NCBI RefSeq assembly: GCF_011493005.1
Contig: NZ_CP049157.1
Coordinates: 1,798,001-1,862,000 of the forward strand
Direction of reading: 5' to 3'
DNA length: 64,000 nt
Source of the DNA: Caballeronia sp. SBC1
GTDB taxonomy: Bacteria > Pseudomonadota > Gammaproteobacteria > Burkholderiales > Burkholderiaceae
A program made the translations under genes and the position numbers. Shown piece after piece: positions 1 to 8,203 of this stretch. Each line of letters starts with the position of its first letter. Position 1 is the first letter of the stretch. Under the pieces are notes generated by a model. That model was not told where the DNA came from. It saw only the letters and a list, made by a program, of their open reading frames with translations, and did not search any database.

Positions 1-1
1 T

Positions 2-1492
2 CTGCTGACAGTGAAAGGCAAAGGCTATCGCCTCGAGGCGGTACGAATCTCTTCTCCGCCGCCGCCCCCGGTCGCGCCGCCGGCCGCCGTGCGCGTGCTC
101 GTCCTGCCCTTCGAAAACAAGAGCGATGATGCGAGCCTGGACAACTTTTGCGACGCGTTGGCCGACGAGACCTCGGCGAATCTCGGCATGCTCAATCCTG
201 AGCAGATTGCGGTCATCGCAAGAACGACCGCCGCCTGTTACCGGCACACTCGCAAGAGCATTGCGGAAATAGCCCATGAACTGGGGCTCGACTACGTGCT
301 GGAAGGCGCGTTGACCCGCGATAGAGGGCGAGCGCGCGTCCGTGCGCAACTGGTGCGCTGCTTCGATCAGACGCAAGTCTGGAGCGGCTTGCGCGAAACG
401 ACGGCGACAGACGCGCTGGACGTGCAGAAGGAGGTGGGCACCGCGCTTGCCGAGCAGATCGCGCCCGCGCTGGGGGAGCAGCAGCGGCGCATGCTGGCAA
501 GGCGCCTGCCAATCGATCCTTGCGCACACGATGCGTATCTGCGCGGCCGGTATTACTGGACCCGTCGCGTGCATTTCGACGCCGGCTTCGCCGCCCATCA
601 CGGGCTTAGCGCGGAGGACTTCATTCGAGCGCGCGGCTACTTCGAAGCGGCAATCGATCGGGATCCGACTTATGCGCTGGGCTATGTCGGCTTGTCCAAC
701 GTTCATGGCGCAACAGCGGCGCATGGTTTCTATGCCGCTCGCCAAGGCTACCCACGAGCGCGCGAAGCAGCGCTACGTGCATTGGAGCTCGACGCCGATC
801 TTCCGGAGGCTCATCAGGCACTGGCTGGCGTACACTATTTTTATGACTGGGATTGGCGCAAAGCGGAGGCCGAGTTTCTGGAAGCGCTGCGTCTGAACCC
901 GAGCCATGCCGAGACCAGCCGGCTTTACGCGAGGCTGCTGCTTGTGCTTGGGCGGGAGGCGGAGGGGAGAGCTCAATTCGAGCGTGCCGAGAAGACCGAC
1001 CCGCTTGGATTCGAAGGCTCACGCGTATTCGGCCTCGTGCAGTCAGGCAGATACGAAGAAGTCGTCAAGGAGTACCTTGCTGCCGGTCATGGCAATCGTT
1101 CGCCGCTGGTGTATCAGTTGCTGGCAACGGCGTTCGAAGTGCAGGGTCTATACAAGGAGGCCATTGACGCGTCCATCGAAGCACTGACGCGTTGCAACGA
1201 GTTCGCCAGAGCCGAGCGTATCCAGACAGTCTGGGAATCCGGCGGCTACGACGCGGTCCTGCAATGGTATTTGCAGGACTTGCAGGCAAGACGTCAAAAG
1301 GGCTACACGTCACCGCTCCTGTTTGCGGAACTCTATGCGCGGCTCGCGAAACCGGACGAGATGTTTCATTGGCTCGAACTGGCAGTGGCTGACCGCTCTC
1401 CACGCCTGTGCGAATTGCGCACGAATGCGTGGTTCCGTCGCTACCGGTCGATGGGGCGGTTCCGGGATATCGAAAAACGCATCGGTCATTAA
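2..1492 (+). CDS. CadC-like transcriptional regulator with TolB-like and TPR domains (5' truncated)
   Basis: The frame is open from base 2 and the first residues (LLTVKGKGYRLEAV) match the end of an OmpR/PhoB-type winged-helix domain, so the true start lies left of the window. GTG at 11 is probably an internal valine. After a proline-rich linker (about residues 15-25) comes VRVLVLPFENKSDD, the opening of the TolB-N-like/adenylate-cyclase-associated domain, to about residue 150. The rest is helical with TPR-like units (for example residues 250-330, AHQALAGVHYFY and AEAEFLEALRLNPSHAETSRLYARLLL). The family is one-component or CadC-type regulators that couple DNA binding to TPR-mediated sensing. 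No membrane helix is obvious in the visible part. The downstream transporter starts 66 bp later on the same strand and may be its target, which is inference. Confidence 0.8.
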   Translation: MLTVKGKGYRLEAVRISSPPPPPVAPPAAVRVLVLPFENKSDDASLDNFCDALADETSANLGMLNPEQIAVIARTTAACYRHTRKSIAEIAHELGLDYVLEGALTRDRGRARVRAQLVRCFDQTQVWSGLRETTATDALDVQKEVGTALAEQIAPALGEQQRRMLARRLPIDPCAHDAYLRGRYYWTRRVHFDAGFAAHHGLSAEDFIRARGYFEAAIDRDPTYALGYVGLSNVHGATAAHGFYAARQGYPRAREAALRALELDADLPEAHQALAGVHYFYDWDWRKAEAEFLEALRLNPSHAETSRLYARLLLVLGREAEGRAQFERAEKTDPLGFEGSRVFGLVQSGRYEEVVKEYLAAGHGNRSPLVYQLLATAFEVQGLYKEAIDASIEALTRCNEFARAERIQTVWESGGYDAVLQWYLQDLQARRQKGYTSPLLFAELYARLAKPDEMFHWLELAVADRSPRLCELRTNAWFRRYRSMGRFRDIEKRIGH

Positions 1493-1558
1493 AACACGCG
1501 CCGTATCTGGCCACGCTGACACGTACGGCGGAGTGCGGCATCCAGGGAGTCAGAGACC

Positions 1559-2980
1559 ATGAACACCAGAGACAAGCCTTTAGCCCCTGTGAATCAATCC
1601 GATCGTCCGCGAGGCGTTGTAGCTGGTCTGGTCTATGTGTTCGAGCGGGTCATGCCGGATCCGTTTGTCCTTTCAATTGGTCTGACGTTCTTTGTCAGCG
1701 TGATCGCCGTCGCTTTCGCGCCGCATGGCTCGGTGCCGGTCGTGCTCGCGTCGTGGTACTCGGGCACGTTCAACATCCTCGGTTTCGCGTTGCAGATGAT
1801 CCTGATTCTCGCAACCGGATATGCCATTGCCGACGCGCCCATCGTTCAGCGAGGCTTGCGTGCCCTGGCCGCGAAGGTACAGACGCCGACTCGCGCCGCG
1901 CTGATTGTATTTCCAATCGTGGCGGTTGCAGCGTGGCTCAACTGGGGGCTCGGCCTGGTTGTGGGCGCCTTGCTGTCGCGTGAAATCGCGCGGCGGGTGA
2001 AGGTGGATTTCGCGTGGCTCGTCGCGGGCAGCTACTCTGCCTGGTCGGTTTGCAATAGCGGCTTATCGAGTTCGATAGCGTTGTCCCAGGCGTCTCACGG
2101 TAATGCGTTAAATCTGGTGGAGAAAGCCACAGGGCAGGTGGTGCCCTTGAGCGAGACGGTTTTTGCGCCGTTTGTCTTCATCCCGACGGTGCTGGTGGTC
2201 GTCGTCATGACGGCGATTTTTATCTGGATGCATCCGAAGCAGGAGCAGGTCGTTGCGTTCATCGATACGCAAAGCGGTGACAACACGTCAGGCGCCGCAA
2301 GCGAGGCCGATCCACACGCGCGCGTGGCGTCGTCGGGGACATCGGGGGCGTCGTTGTCATTTGCTGCTCGTGCCGAAAATTCGCCGCTCGGCACAGTATT
2401 CCTGTTAGCGCTAGGCGTGGGTTACCTCGCGATGACGTGGCATACCAAGGGCTTCGAACTCGATATCAACACGACGATTCTCATCTTCCTGCTCGCGGGC
2501 CTGGCCTTGCAACGCACGCCGATCGCCTATGCCGACGCCATCCGTCGCGCCGCCCGGCAGACCGGTTCGATGCTTCTGCAATACCCGGTCTACGGCGGCA
2601 TCATGGGGATCATGACGGGCACGGGCCTGGCGTCGATGATCGCCAAGAGCTTCGTGGCAATCGCCACGCCGGCAACGTTGCCGGTATTGAGTTATTTGAG
2701 CTCGCTGATTATCACGTTGCTGATTCCGAGCGCGGGCGGTCACTGGGCCGTGCAGGGGCCATTCGTCTTGCCCGCTGCGCTCAGTCTGCATGCATCGGTT
2801 CCGCGCACGGCAATGGGTGTTGCCATGGCAGAAAACGTCTCGAACATGCTGCAGCCGTTCTGGGCGGTCCCGGTTGTTGCGATCGCCGGGATACGGATCC
2901 AGCGCGTGATGGGGTACACGGCCGTGACTTTCGTCGTGTCGCTGGTGATTTACGCGGCCGCGCTTTGGCTGATTCCGTGA
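1559..2980 (+). CDS. atoE: AtoE-family short-chain fatty acid transporter
   Basis: This 473-aa polytopic inner-membrane protein belongs to the AtoE/TIGR00366 family of short-chain fatty acid permeases. Supporting segments are the N-terminal VFERVMPDPFVLSIGLTFF, the conserved LNWGLGLVVGALLSREIARR (about residue 125), and the C-terminal LLIPSAGGHWAVQGPF and MAENVSNMLQPFWAVP segments. About twelve hydrophobic helices can be read, with a hydrophilic loop around residues 235-275. The start is preceded by GGGAG at 11-14 bases. The expected role is proton- or sodium-coupled uptake of acetoacetate- or butyrate-like acids. No ato CoA-transferase or thiolase gene is next to it here, so the substrate is inferred from the family only. 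Confidence 0.82.
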   Translation: MNTRDKPLAPVNQSDRPRGVVAGLVYVFERVMPDPFVLSIGLTFFVSVIAVAFAPHGSVPVVLASWYSGTFNILGFALQMILILATGYAIADAPIVQRGLRALAAKVQTPTRAALIVFPIVAVAAWLNWGLGLVVGALLSREIARRVKVDFAWLVAGSYSAWSVCNSGLSSSIALSQASHGNALNLVEKATGQVVPLSETVFAPFVFIPTVLVVVVMTAIFIWMHPKQEQVVAFIDTQSGDNTSGAASEADPHARVASSGTSGASLSFAARAENSPLGTVFLLALGVGYLAMTWHTKGFELDINTTILIFLLAGLALQRTPIAYADAIRRAARQTGSMLLQYPVYGGIMGIMTGTGLASMIAKSFVAIATPATLPVLSYLSSLIITLLIPSAGGHWAVQGPFVLPAALSLHASVPRTAMGVAMAENVSNMLQPFWAVPVVAIAGIRIQRVMGYTAVTFVVSLVIYAAALWLIP

Positions 2981-3079
2981 TCCAGGCGTGATTCGTGATC
3001 GGAGCAGTGAAGCCCAGTTGTGGATCGGTGGATCGATCCGAAACGTTCAGCGCGAAGAATCTCTGCCTGCCCCAAACAG

Positions 3080-3109
3080 AAAAGCCGCGCTGATATGAGC
3101 GCGGCTTTT
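3080..3109. terminator. Bidirectional rho-independent terminator
   Basis: An 11-bp perfect stem (AAAAGCCGCGC paired with GCGCGGCTTTT) encloses an 8-base loop. The A-run on one side and the T-run on the other let it work in both directions, ending the transporter transcript on + and the PRC-barrel transcript on -. Confidence 0.85.
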
Positions 3110-3151
3110 GTACAAAGCTCGCGAGAGACGCGCGCTTTTACTCGCTTTCAG

Positions 3152-3592
3152 TTACTGGGCTTGAATCTTTCGCGGCTTCGGGGGCGCCTGCACTTTGCTG
3201 TACTGAAACTCTGGCGTGTCCTTCAGCGCTTGCTTCGTTGCACCCGCCAGATAGAAGTTTCCGTTGCGTATGTCGAGCGAGCCAATGGGTACGGCGACAT
3301 CATGCGTCGCGACGCCAAGGAAGCCGCCAGTGGAGATGATGGCCGCCGATACCGTCGTATCCGGTGAAATCACCAAGTCGAGGATAGAGCCAATCTTCTC
3401 GTTCTTGTCGTTGTAGACCGCTTTCCCGAGGATGCTCTTTTTAGCGCTCCAACCTTGCAGCAATGCTTGCGACTGTTGGACCGTGACAGTCAGCGGCTGG
3501 GTGCCGGCCACTTGTGCTTGCGCTGTGATACTTGCCGTGCCAATCAGGGTTGCAAGCAGGGTTGCACGCGTCACGTTCTGCCAAACTTTCAT
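3152..3592 (-). CDS. Periplasmic PRC-barrel domain protein
   Basis: The product is 146 aa. Residues 1-26 form a classical signal peptide (MKVWQNVTRATLLATL, then ASITAQAQ), so it is probably exported. Residues 48-120 (WSAKKSILGKAVYNDKNEK, IGSILDLVISPD, VPIGSLDI) match the PRC-barrel fold found in small stress-related or photosynthetic reaction-centre H-like proteins. The basic, proline-rich tail ends in KPRKIQAQ. The gene faces the terminator at 3080-3109 and has no operon partner. The molecular role of such exported PRC-barrel proteins is not established. Confidence 0.8.
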   Translation of the reverse strand: MKVWQNVTRATLLATLIGTASITAQAQVAGTQPLTVTVQQSQALLQGWSAKKSILGKAVYNDKNEKIGSILDLVISPDTTVSAAIISTGGFLGVATHDVAVPIGSLDIRNGNFYLAGATKQALKDTPEFQYSKVQAPPKPRKIQAQ

Positions 3593-3787
3593 ATTGATTT
3601 CTCGTTTTATTAAGGTGCACGAGATTGAGCAAGTCTTGTGCCTGCCTTGTGGCGATCGCGCTACGCTGCGTCATTGCGTAGCTGTTACCTGGTGGCAAAG
3701 GGGTGTCGCCGAGCTACCCCATACCGTGCTGGGTTGTCCGAAACACCGAACTCTGCGCGTCCTTAATGGGCGAACTGCGAGCGCGCC

Positions 3788-4180
3788 TCAGACACGATCG
3801 GCTTCTGGCTTCGCTTTTCGTTCGCTTACCGCCATGGTCAGATTCAAGAGCCCGTACAGTTCGCCCGCACTCGTCGCTTCGACTTCAACGTCGCCCATTG
3901 TCAGGCGCAACCGTCGACCCGCGCGACCTTGCAGCCAGGCGCTGGTCGCAGCGGTGAGTATTGACCCGGCGACCGGGGTGAACGGGACCAGAAACTCCCC
4001 AACGAGCCCGTCGCCTCCGTCCGCGCGGTCGGTCGTAAAGGTGACCGCACTAATCTTGCTGCCCTCCGCGCGCGCCAGGCTATAAAACTGCCGCAGTTCG
4101 CGTTGGTAGGCGGGGCTGAAAGATGCGTCGTCGCCTGACGCGCGGACCAAGGTCAGGCGCAGGGTTTCCGTGGTCGGCAT
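3788..4180 (-). CDS. EACC1-like small protein (effector-associated constant component), tentative
   Basis: The product is 130 aa without signal peptide or membrane helix. The layout is a beta strand at the start (LRLTLVRASGDD), a helix (SPAYQRELRQFYSLARAEG), a strand with an acidic loop (ISAVTFTTDRADGGDG), a helix carrying SAWLQGRAGRR, a strand pair (LRLTMGDVEVEATS) and a final helix. This order and the AWLxxR...LRL...GDVEVEA pattern resemble effector-associated constant component 1 (EACC1), a small module in NTP-dependent conflict systems. I infer this from pattern memory; a profile search would decide. It lies 3.6 kb from the HEPN-STAND NTPase on the opposite strand. An AT-rich promoter-like stretch (about 4196-4230) lies directly upstream. 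Confidence 0.5.
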   Translation of the reverse strand: MPTTETLRLTLVRASGDDASFSPAYQRELRQFYSLARAEGSKISAVTFTTDRADGGDGLVGEFLVPFTPVAGSILTAATSAWLQGRAGRRLRLTMGDVEVEATSAGELYGLLNLTMAVSERKAKPEADRV

Positions 4181-4547
4181 GGCGTGTCCCGCTGTATGTG
4201 ATATGCGAAATTATCATATATATACGGACGGAGATAGTGTCGGCGCTTGGCGCCCTGGGGACCGATCTATAACCTGATTTGCCGAAGTCTGACCAAGCGG
4301 CTCGCAACAAACCCAAACTGGCATGGCAGCAGCTCAGTTTCCTTCAAATCCCCTGCGGTCCCTTCACCTGTGGGCGAGAACCATGAGCAACGACGAAATG
4401 GCGTAAGCCAAATTTCGATGCTTGGGGTGCGCTCAAGCAATGCGATGCCCGCGGGTTCTTTTCGTCTTGCACAAGGGCTGAGCCCCGGGGACTTGCCAAG
4501 TGCCCGGTTCCGCAGGATGCTGACTGCTAGACTTGGGAGGACAGCAA
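4181..4547. other. Intergenic region with AT-rich divergent promoter stretch
   Basis: No gene was found. Bases 4196-4230 are strongly AT-rich (ATATGCGAAATTATCATATATATA) in a GC-rich background and are well placed to drive the leftward small gene. The remainder to the methyltransferase holds no convincing ORF or hairpin. Confidence 0.5.
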
Positions 4548-5597
4548 ATGCATGCCACTACTCCATTACAAGCACAAGCAACCAAACCAGAGGCGGCCGC
4601 CCGACTGCTTGAGCTAATCCAGATGCGGCTCATTTCAGAGGCAATTCACGTTGTGGCGGCACTGGGAATTGCCGATTTACTCGCCGATGAGTCCAGGAGC
4701 ATCGAACAACTGGCTCAAGCGGCCGGCGCCAGCGCGCCTTCCCTTGGGCGCACGATGCGAGCACTGTCGAGCTTTGGCGTCTTTTCAGAAGAGACGCCAG
4801 GCCGCTTCGCTTTGGGACCCGTGGGTGAGCTGCTCAGGCATGACACAGTGGGGTCTTTGCACTCCGCGGCTCTGTTCTTCGGCGGCGCAGACGGAGCGAG
4901 CGTCGTGGAGCTTTTCGAACACTGCGTCAGGACGGGTGAAAGCGCGAGCCAGAAACTCTCTGGCGCCTCCAACTGTTTCGATTGGCTCCTCAGCAACCCC
5001 GAGCGGACGAAACACTTCAACGCCACCATGACCGCGTTCTCGGCCCTTCATATGAGCGGGGTGCTGGAAGCGTATGACTTTTCTTCAGCTACAGAAATCG
5101 TCGATGTGGGTGGAGGGCATGGAAGAATCATTGCTGACACCCTGACGCGGAATCCGGGCATGCACGGCATATTGTTCGATCTGCCTCACGCGTTGGCGGG
5201 TGGTCAAAGCACGATTGCGCAAGCTGGATTGGAAGACCGCTGCGAGGTCATGTCGGGCGATTTCTTTGTCTCCGTTCCGGCCGGCGGGGATACCTATCTT
5301 CTTTCCCGGGTAATCCACGATTGGGACAACGAAAGGGCAACCGCAATCCTTACGATCGTCCGCCGGGCTATTGCCGCCAACGGCAAATTGGTCTTGTTGG
5401 AAGCCATGCTGCGTCCGGCCGCGAGGACCGTCTATCCCCAACTCTCCGACCTGAACATGCTCCTTATGACAGGAGGTTGCGAGCGCACCGAGGAGGAATA
5501 TAGCGCGCTTTACCGCGCTGCCGGGTTCGAGCTGACACGAACGGTCGAAACAATTTCACCTACCGGTACGACCGTGATCGAGGGCAAGCCGATCTAG
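4548..5597 (+). CDS. SAM-dependent O-methyltransferase (acetylserotonin/hydroxyneurosporene type)
   Basis: I chose ATG at 4548 because GGGAGG lies 7 bases upstream; a TTG 15 bases earlier would place the SD inside the gene. The 349-aa product has an N-terminal dimerisation winged helix (LISEAIHVVAALGIADLLAD, SLGRTMRALSSFGVF), then the SAM-binding loop IVDVGGGHG at about residues 184-192, DLPHAL, GDFF, and the catalytic-base region SRVIHDWDNERA followed by LLEAMLRP. This order is typical of the Methyltransf_2 family acting on small hydroxylated aromatic or polyketide molecules. It sits between the EACC1-like gene and the 778-aa gene, so it may be an unrelated neighbour or a component of the island. 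Confidence 0.88.
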   Translation: MHATTPLQAQATKPEAAARLLELIQMRLISEAIHVVAALGIADLLADESRSIEQLAQAAGASAPSLGRTMRALSSFGVFSEETPGRFALGPVGELLRHDTVGSLHSAALFFGGADGASVVELFEHCVRTGESASQKLSGASNCFDWLLSNPERTKHFNATMTAFSALHMSGVLEAYDFSSATEIVDVGGGHGRIIADTLTRNPGMHGILFDLPHALAGGQSTIAQAGLEDRCEVMSGDFFVSVPAGGDTYLLSRVIHDWDNERATAILTIVRRAIAANGKLVLLEAMLRPAARTVYPQLSDLNMLLMTGGCERTEEEYSALYRAAGFELTRTVETISPTGTTVIEGKPI

Positions 5598-5654
5598 AGC
5601 TCGCGCGTTTTGAACGCAACACCTTCAATCGCACGAGCGTTTCGCGTTCAAGGT

Positions 5655-7991
5655 TCATCGATCAAGTGCGCTGGCCAGAACCGGATCCCACTTCCGATAC
5701 AGCGCACTGACCACCCATGCCAAAAACAGGGTCCATGCAATCCATGACAAGGCTTCTTCGCCCGTGATGAGTGCGTCGTAGAGCGGCGAGGGCGTGGTCC
5801 ACAAGATCCAATGCCGGGACACGCAAAACGCATTGACGATGTTCGCCATCGGCTTCGAAATATTGCTGCTGACGAAAGCGGGAAACCCGTAGATTGCCAG
5901 GTACCTGACAAGCCGGGCGGAACGCGCGTCGAGCAGGGCTTTGGCGGACGCCTCGCTCTGCTGGTATCCCTGATCGACATAAGATTCCCGTTCGGCGAGA
6001 CCCCAGAAGCTCTTCAATTCCTGATAGAGCAGGCGTGCGTTGGCGTCTTTCAGAGAAGCCGCCGCCTTGACACGTTGACCCGCGAGCGTGGACCGGCCCA
6101 GCGCGACCTGACCGAGGAGCCGGTAAGAGGCGCCTTCCTTAAGCCAGCCTCGAGCTGAGTTTTGCCGCTGCCGGGCAGACTGCCGGACGGATCCGGACGC
6201 ATTGCGCTCGCCTGCCTCACCCTTCCATTCTTTGTTGAATGTGCTTAGATCGACCTCATGACAGTCGAGTTGCTTCCGCCACTCGGCGGCTTTTTGCATT
6301 GCCTCGATTATCTCGCTGTCCTTGAGACGCGGATCATGCCAGTCATCGATGACGACACAGCCGCCATTGGAGAGCACGGCGCAGCCCCCGTTGAGCATGA
6401 CGAGGCGGCACTCCGTACGTGGCGGCAAGTTCGCCAGGCCAATGGGCGCCGGTCTGGCGGGCTGCTCGGCTAGTGCCGCCAGTATCCTGACGTCTGAATC
6501 GTTGAGCTCAATGCCGCGTGTCTGATTTGACTTCGCCGTGCCTTTGGTCCAGTCCAGATAGCGGAAGACCGGGCCATCCTGCCCGGGGTCCATGGCCGGA
6601 GCTTTCAGCAACTCGACCTCTTCGAGGGTAGCCTCCTTCGAACTCAGGCGCGCCTGCACGCGAATGCCGCTCAATGGATTGAATACGGTCCAGAGGCTGT
6701 CGAGGACCTGCTCCCACGTCAGACGCGAAGGCTCGGCTTGCGCACGTGCTTCGTCCAGTCCGGGCGATGCAATCAGGCTCGCGTCCTTGAGCAAGAACCA
6801 CGGATTGCACCAGATGTTGTTGACGCTCGCCAGCACGCGCGCCTCGCCGTTCTTATTGGAAAGCCGGTCGAGATCATCGATTTTAAAAGAGTTAGGACCA
6901 CTGATCCCTTTCGGAAGGAACTTCAGACTGTCGGCGTTGCCTGCGGTAAACTCGTCCCGGCCGGGTGCTCCCTTGTCGGCCATGCGGGTAATGAAACCGG
7001 TGGCCGGTTCCCGGTACGCATCGGTCTCACGGCGTTCGAGTTCGACCCACAGGCGGGTAAGGTCGAGTCCTTCAGTCGGATCGCCATGAATCGTGAAACG
7101 GTTCCATGCGTCGGCGGTTGGACGATAGGTAACGCCCAGCTTGAATCCACGTCCACCGCTCGCGCGCTTGGTGTCTGCGCGGCCGAAGATCTTGACGGCG
7201 TCGCTTGGATCGTCTTCCACGTAGACCAGCGTATCGACCATGACATGGGCTGTCGGTGCATCCGCCGCGGGAACTGACAGACGCAGCATGGTGGCATGGG
7301 TCAGCGTGTGCTCGTAGACCTGCTCGAGCCGTCGCAACGCAATCACGGCGAGGCTGCCGGGAACCCTCGGCATTTGCTCGGGCTCGTGTCCGCTTTTCAG
7401 ACTATTGATCAAGAACTCAAAGCTCCGGTCCCATGCAGCTTCAGGTCGAAGCGGTGCTCTGGCAAAGGGCGCTGGGGAGCGGGAAGCCGATGCATCGGAC
7501 ACGGCAAAGTGTGAATGGCTCAAGGCGCTGGCAAGCGCCGGCCATGAGCGGAAGGGCTGCTCCGGCATGTGGCCAAGGTCCCAATTGGTCACTGACGTAA
7601 TCCATTGATCAAATGTGGTGTCGATCTTTGCGACACCGGCAACGTGCGCCACAAGCAGTAGCGCGGTCAGCAGACTGTCCGGGCTGGCGTCCTTGATAAA
7701 GAACACCATGCTGTCCAGCACTTGCGCGGGACTTTGCCCAGCCAGCTTCTTGAGGGGCGGCTGGGTGAGCAACGTGGACGCCGTGCCGGCCACCACGCTG
7801 CACAATGATGAATCGTGCGGACTTTTTTTCAACACAATCCCGGCGATGCCTGAATCGCGAGGGAACCCCGCACCCAGCGCGACAGCCAGACGGCCGTTGA
7901 GCGCTTGTAAGGCCTCTGGCCCTGACGTATCTACCGCGATCACGCGTGATCGAGCGTTCTTGAGGGCGTCAAGGAAGGCGGTGATGTCCAT
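5655..7991 (-). CDS. Uncharacterised 778-aa protein with two C-terminal membrane helices
   Basis: I do not recognise the family. The first 120 residues look alpha/beta (VIAVDTSGPEALQAL, GIAGIVLKK, SPDSLLTALLLVAHVAG), a large middle part is beta-rich and soluble, residues about 585-690 are charged and helical (EAMQKAAEWRKQL, GWLKEGASYRLLGQVALGRS, AERESYVDQGYQQSEASAKALLDARSARL), and two hydrophobic helices end the chain at about 694-713 and 748-766. A long helix followed by two terminal membrane spans recalls CorA-like effector architecture, which is inference. The start is divergent from the 1349-aa NTPase gene with 212 bp between, suggesting shared control. No cysteine cluster or nuclease motif stands out. 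It may be a membrane-damaging effector or sensor of the same system. Confidence 0.75.
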   Translation of the reverse strand: MDITAFLDALKNARSRVIAVDTSGPEALQALNGRLAVALGAGFPRDSGIAGIVLKKSPHDSSLCSVVAGTASTLLTQPPLKKLAGQSPAQVLDSMVFFIKDASPDSLLTALLLVAHVAGVAKIDTTFDQWITSVTNWDLGHMPEQPFRSWPALASALSHSHFAVSDASASRSPAPFARAPLRPEAAWDRSFEFLINSLKSGHEPEQMPRVPGSLAVIALRRLEQVYEHTLTHATMLRLSVPAADAPTAHVMVDTLVYVEDDPSDAVKIFGRADTKRASGGRGFKLGVTYRPTADAWNRFTIHGDPTEGLDLTRLWVELERRETDAYREPATGFITRMADKGAPGRDEFTAGNADSLKFLPKGISGPNSFKIDDLDRLSNKNGEARVLASVNNIWCNPWFLLKDASLIASPGLDEARAQAEPSRLTWEQVLDSLWTVFNPLSGIRVQARLSSKEATLEEVELLKAPAMDPGQDGPVFRYLDWTKGTAKSNQTRGIELNDSDVRILAALAEQPARPAPIGLANLPPRTECRLVMLNGGCAVLSNGGCVVIDDWHDPRLKDSEIIEAMQKAAEWRKQLDCHEVDLSTFNKEWKGEAGERNASGSVRQSARQRQNSARGWLKEGASYRLLGQVALGRSTLAGQRVKAAASLKDANARLLYQELKSFWGLAERESYVDQGYQQSEASAKALLDARSARLVRYLAIYGFPAFVSSNISKPMANIVNAFCVSRHWILWTTPSPLYDALITGEEALSWIAWTLFLAWVVSALYRKWDPVLASALDR

Positions 7992-8203
7992 AGGGTATCA
8001 ATCAGCGTGGGTGATTGTAATGTGTGTTGTCAATTCGTAAGTTATACGTAATTTGTCCGCGCGCGCTCACCTGAGCGTAGTTGCAGACATTGACGGCGAC
8101 TGTGCGATGTCCCACCGAAGAAGTTGCCAAGGCAGCCATACTGCCGGGGTTGAGTCGTGGCGAGCCGCCTGCGCCGCCTGTTGCCGAGTTCAAGTGAGGA
8201 CTT

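Noticed and set aside
5610..5651. TTGAACGC...GCGTTCAA inverted repeat as terminator after the methyltransferase
   Set aside because: 26-base loop and no T-run; too weak to call.
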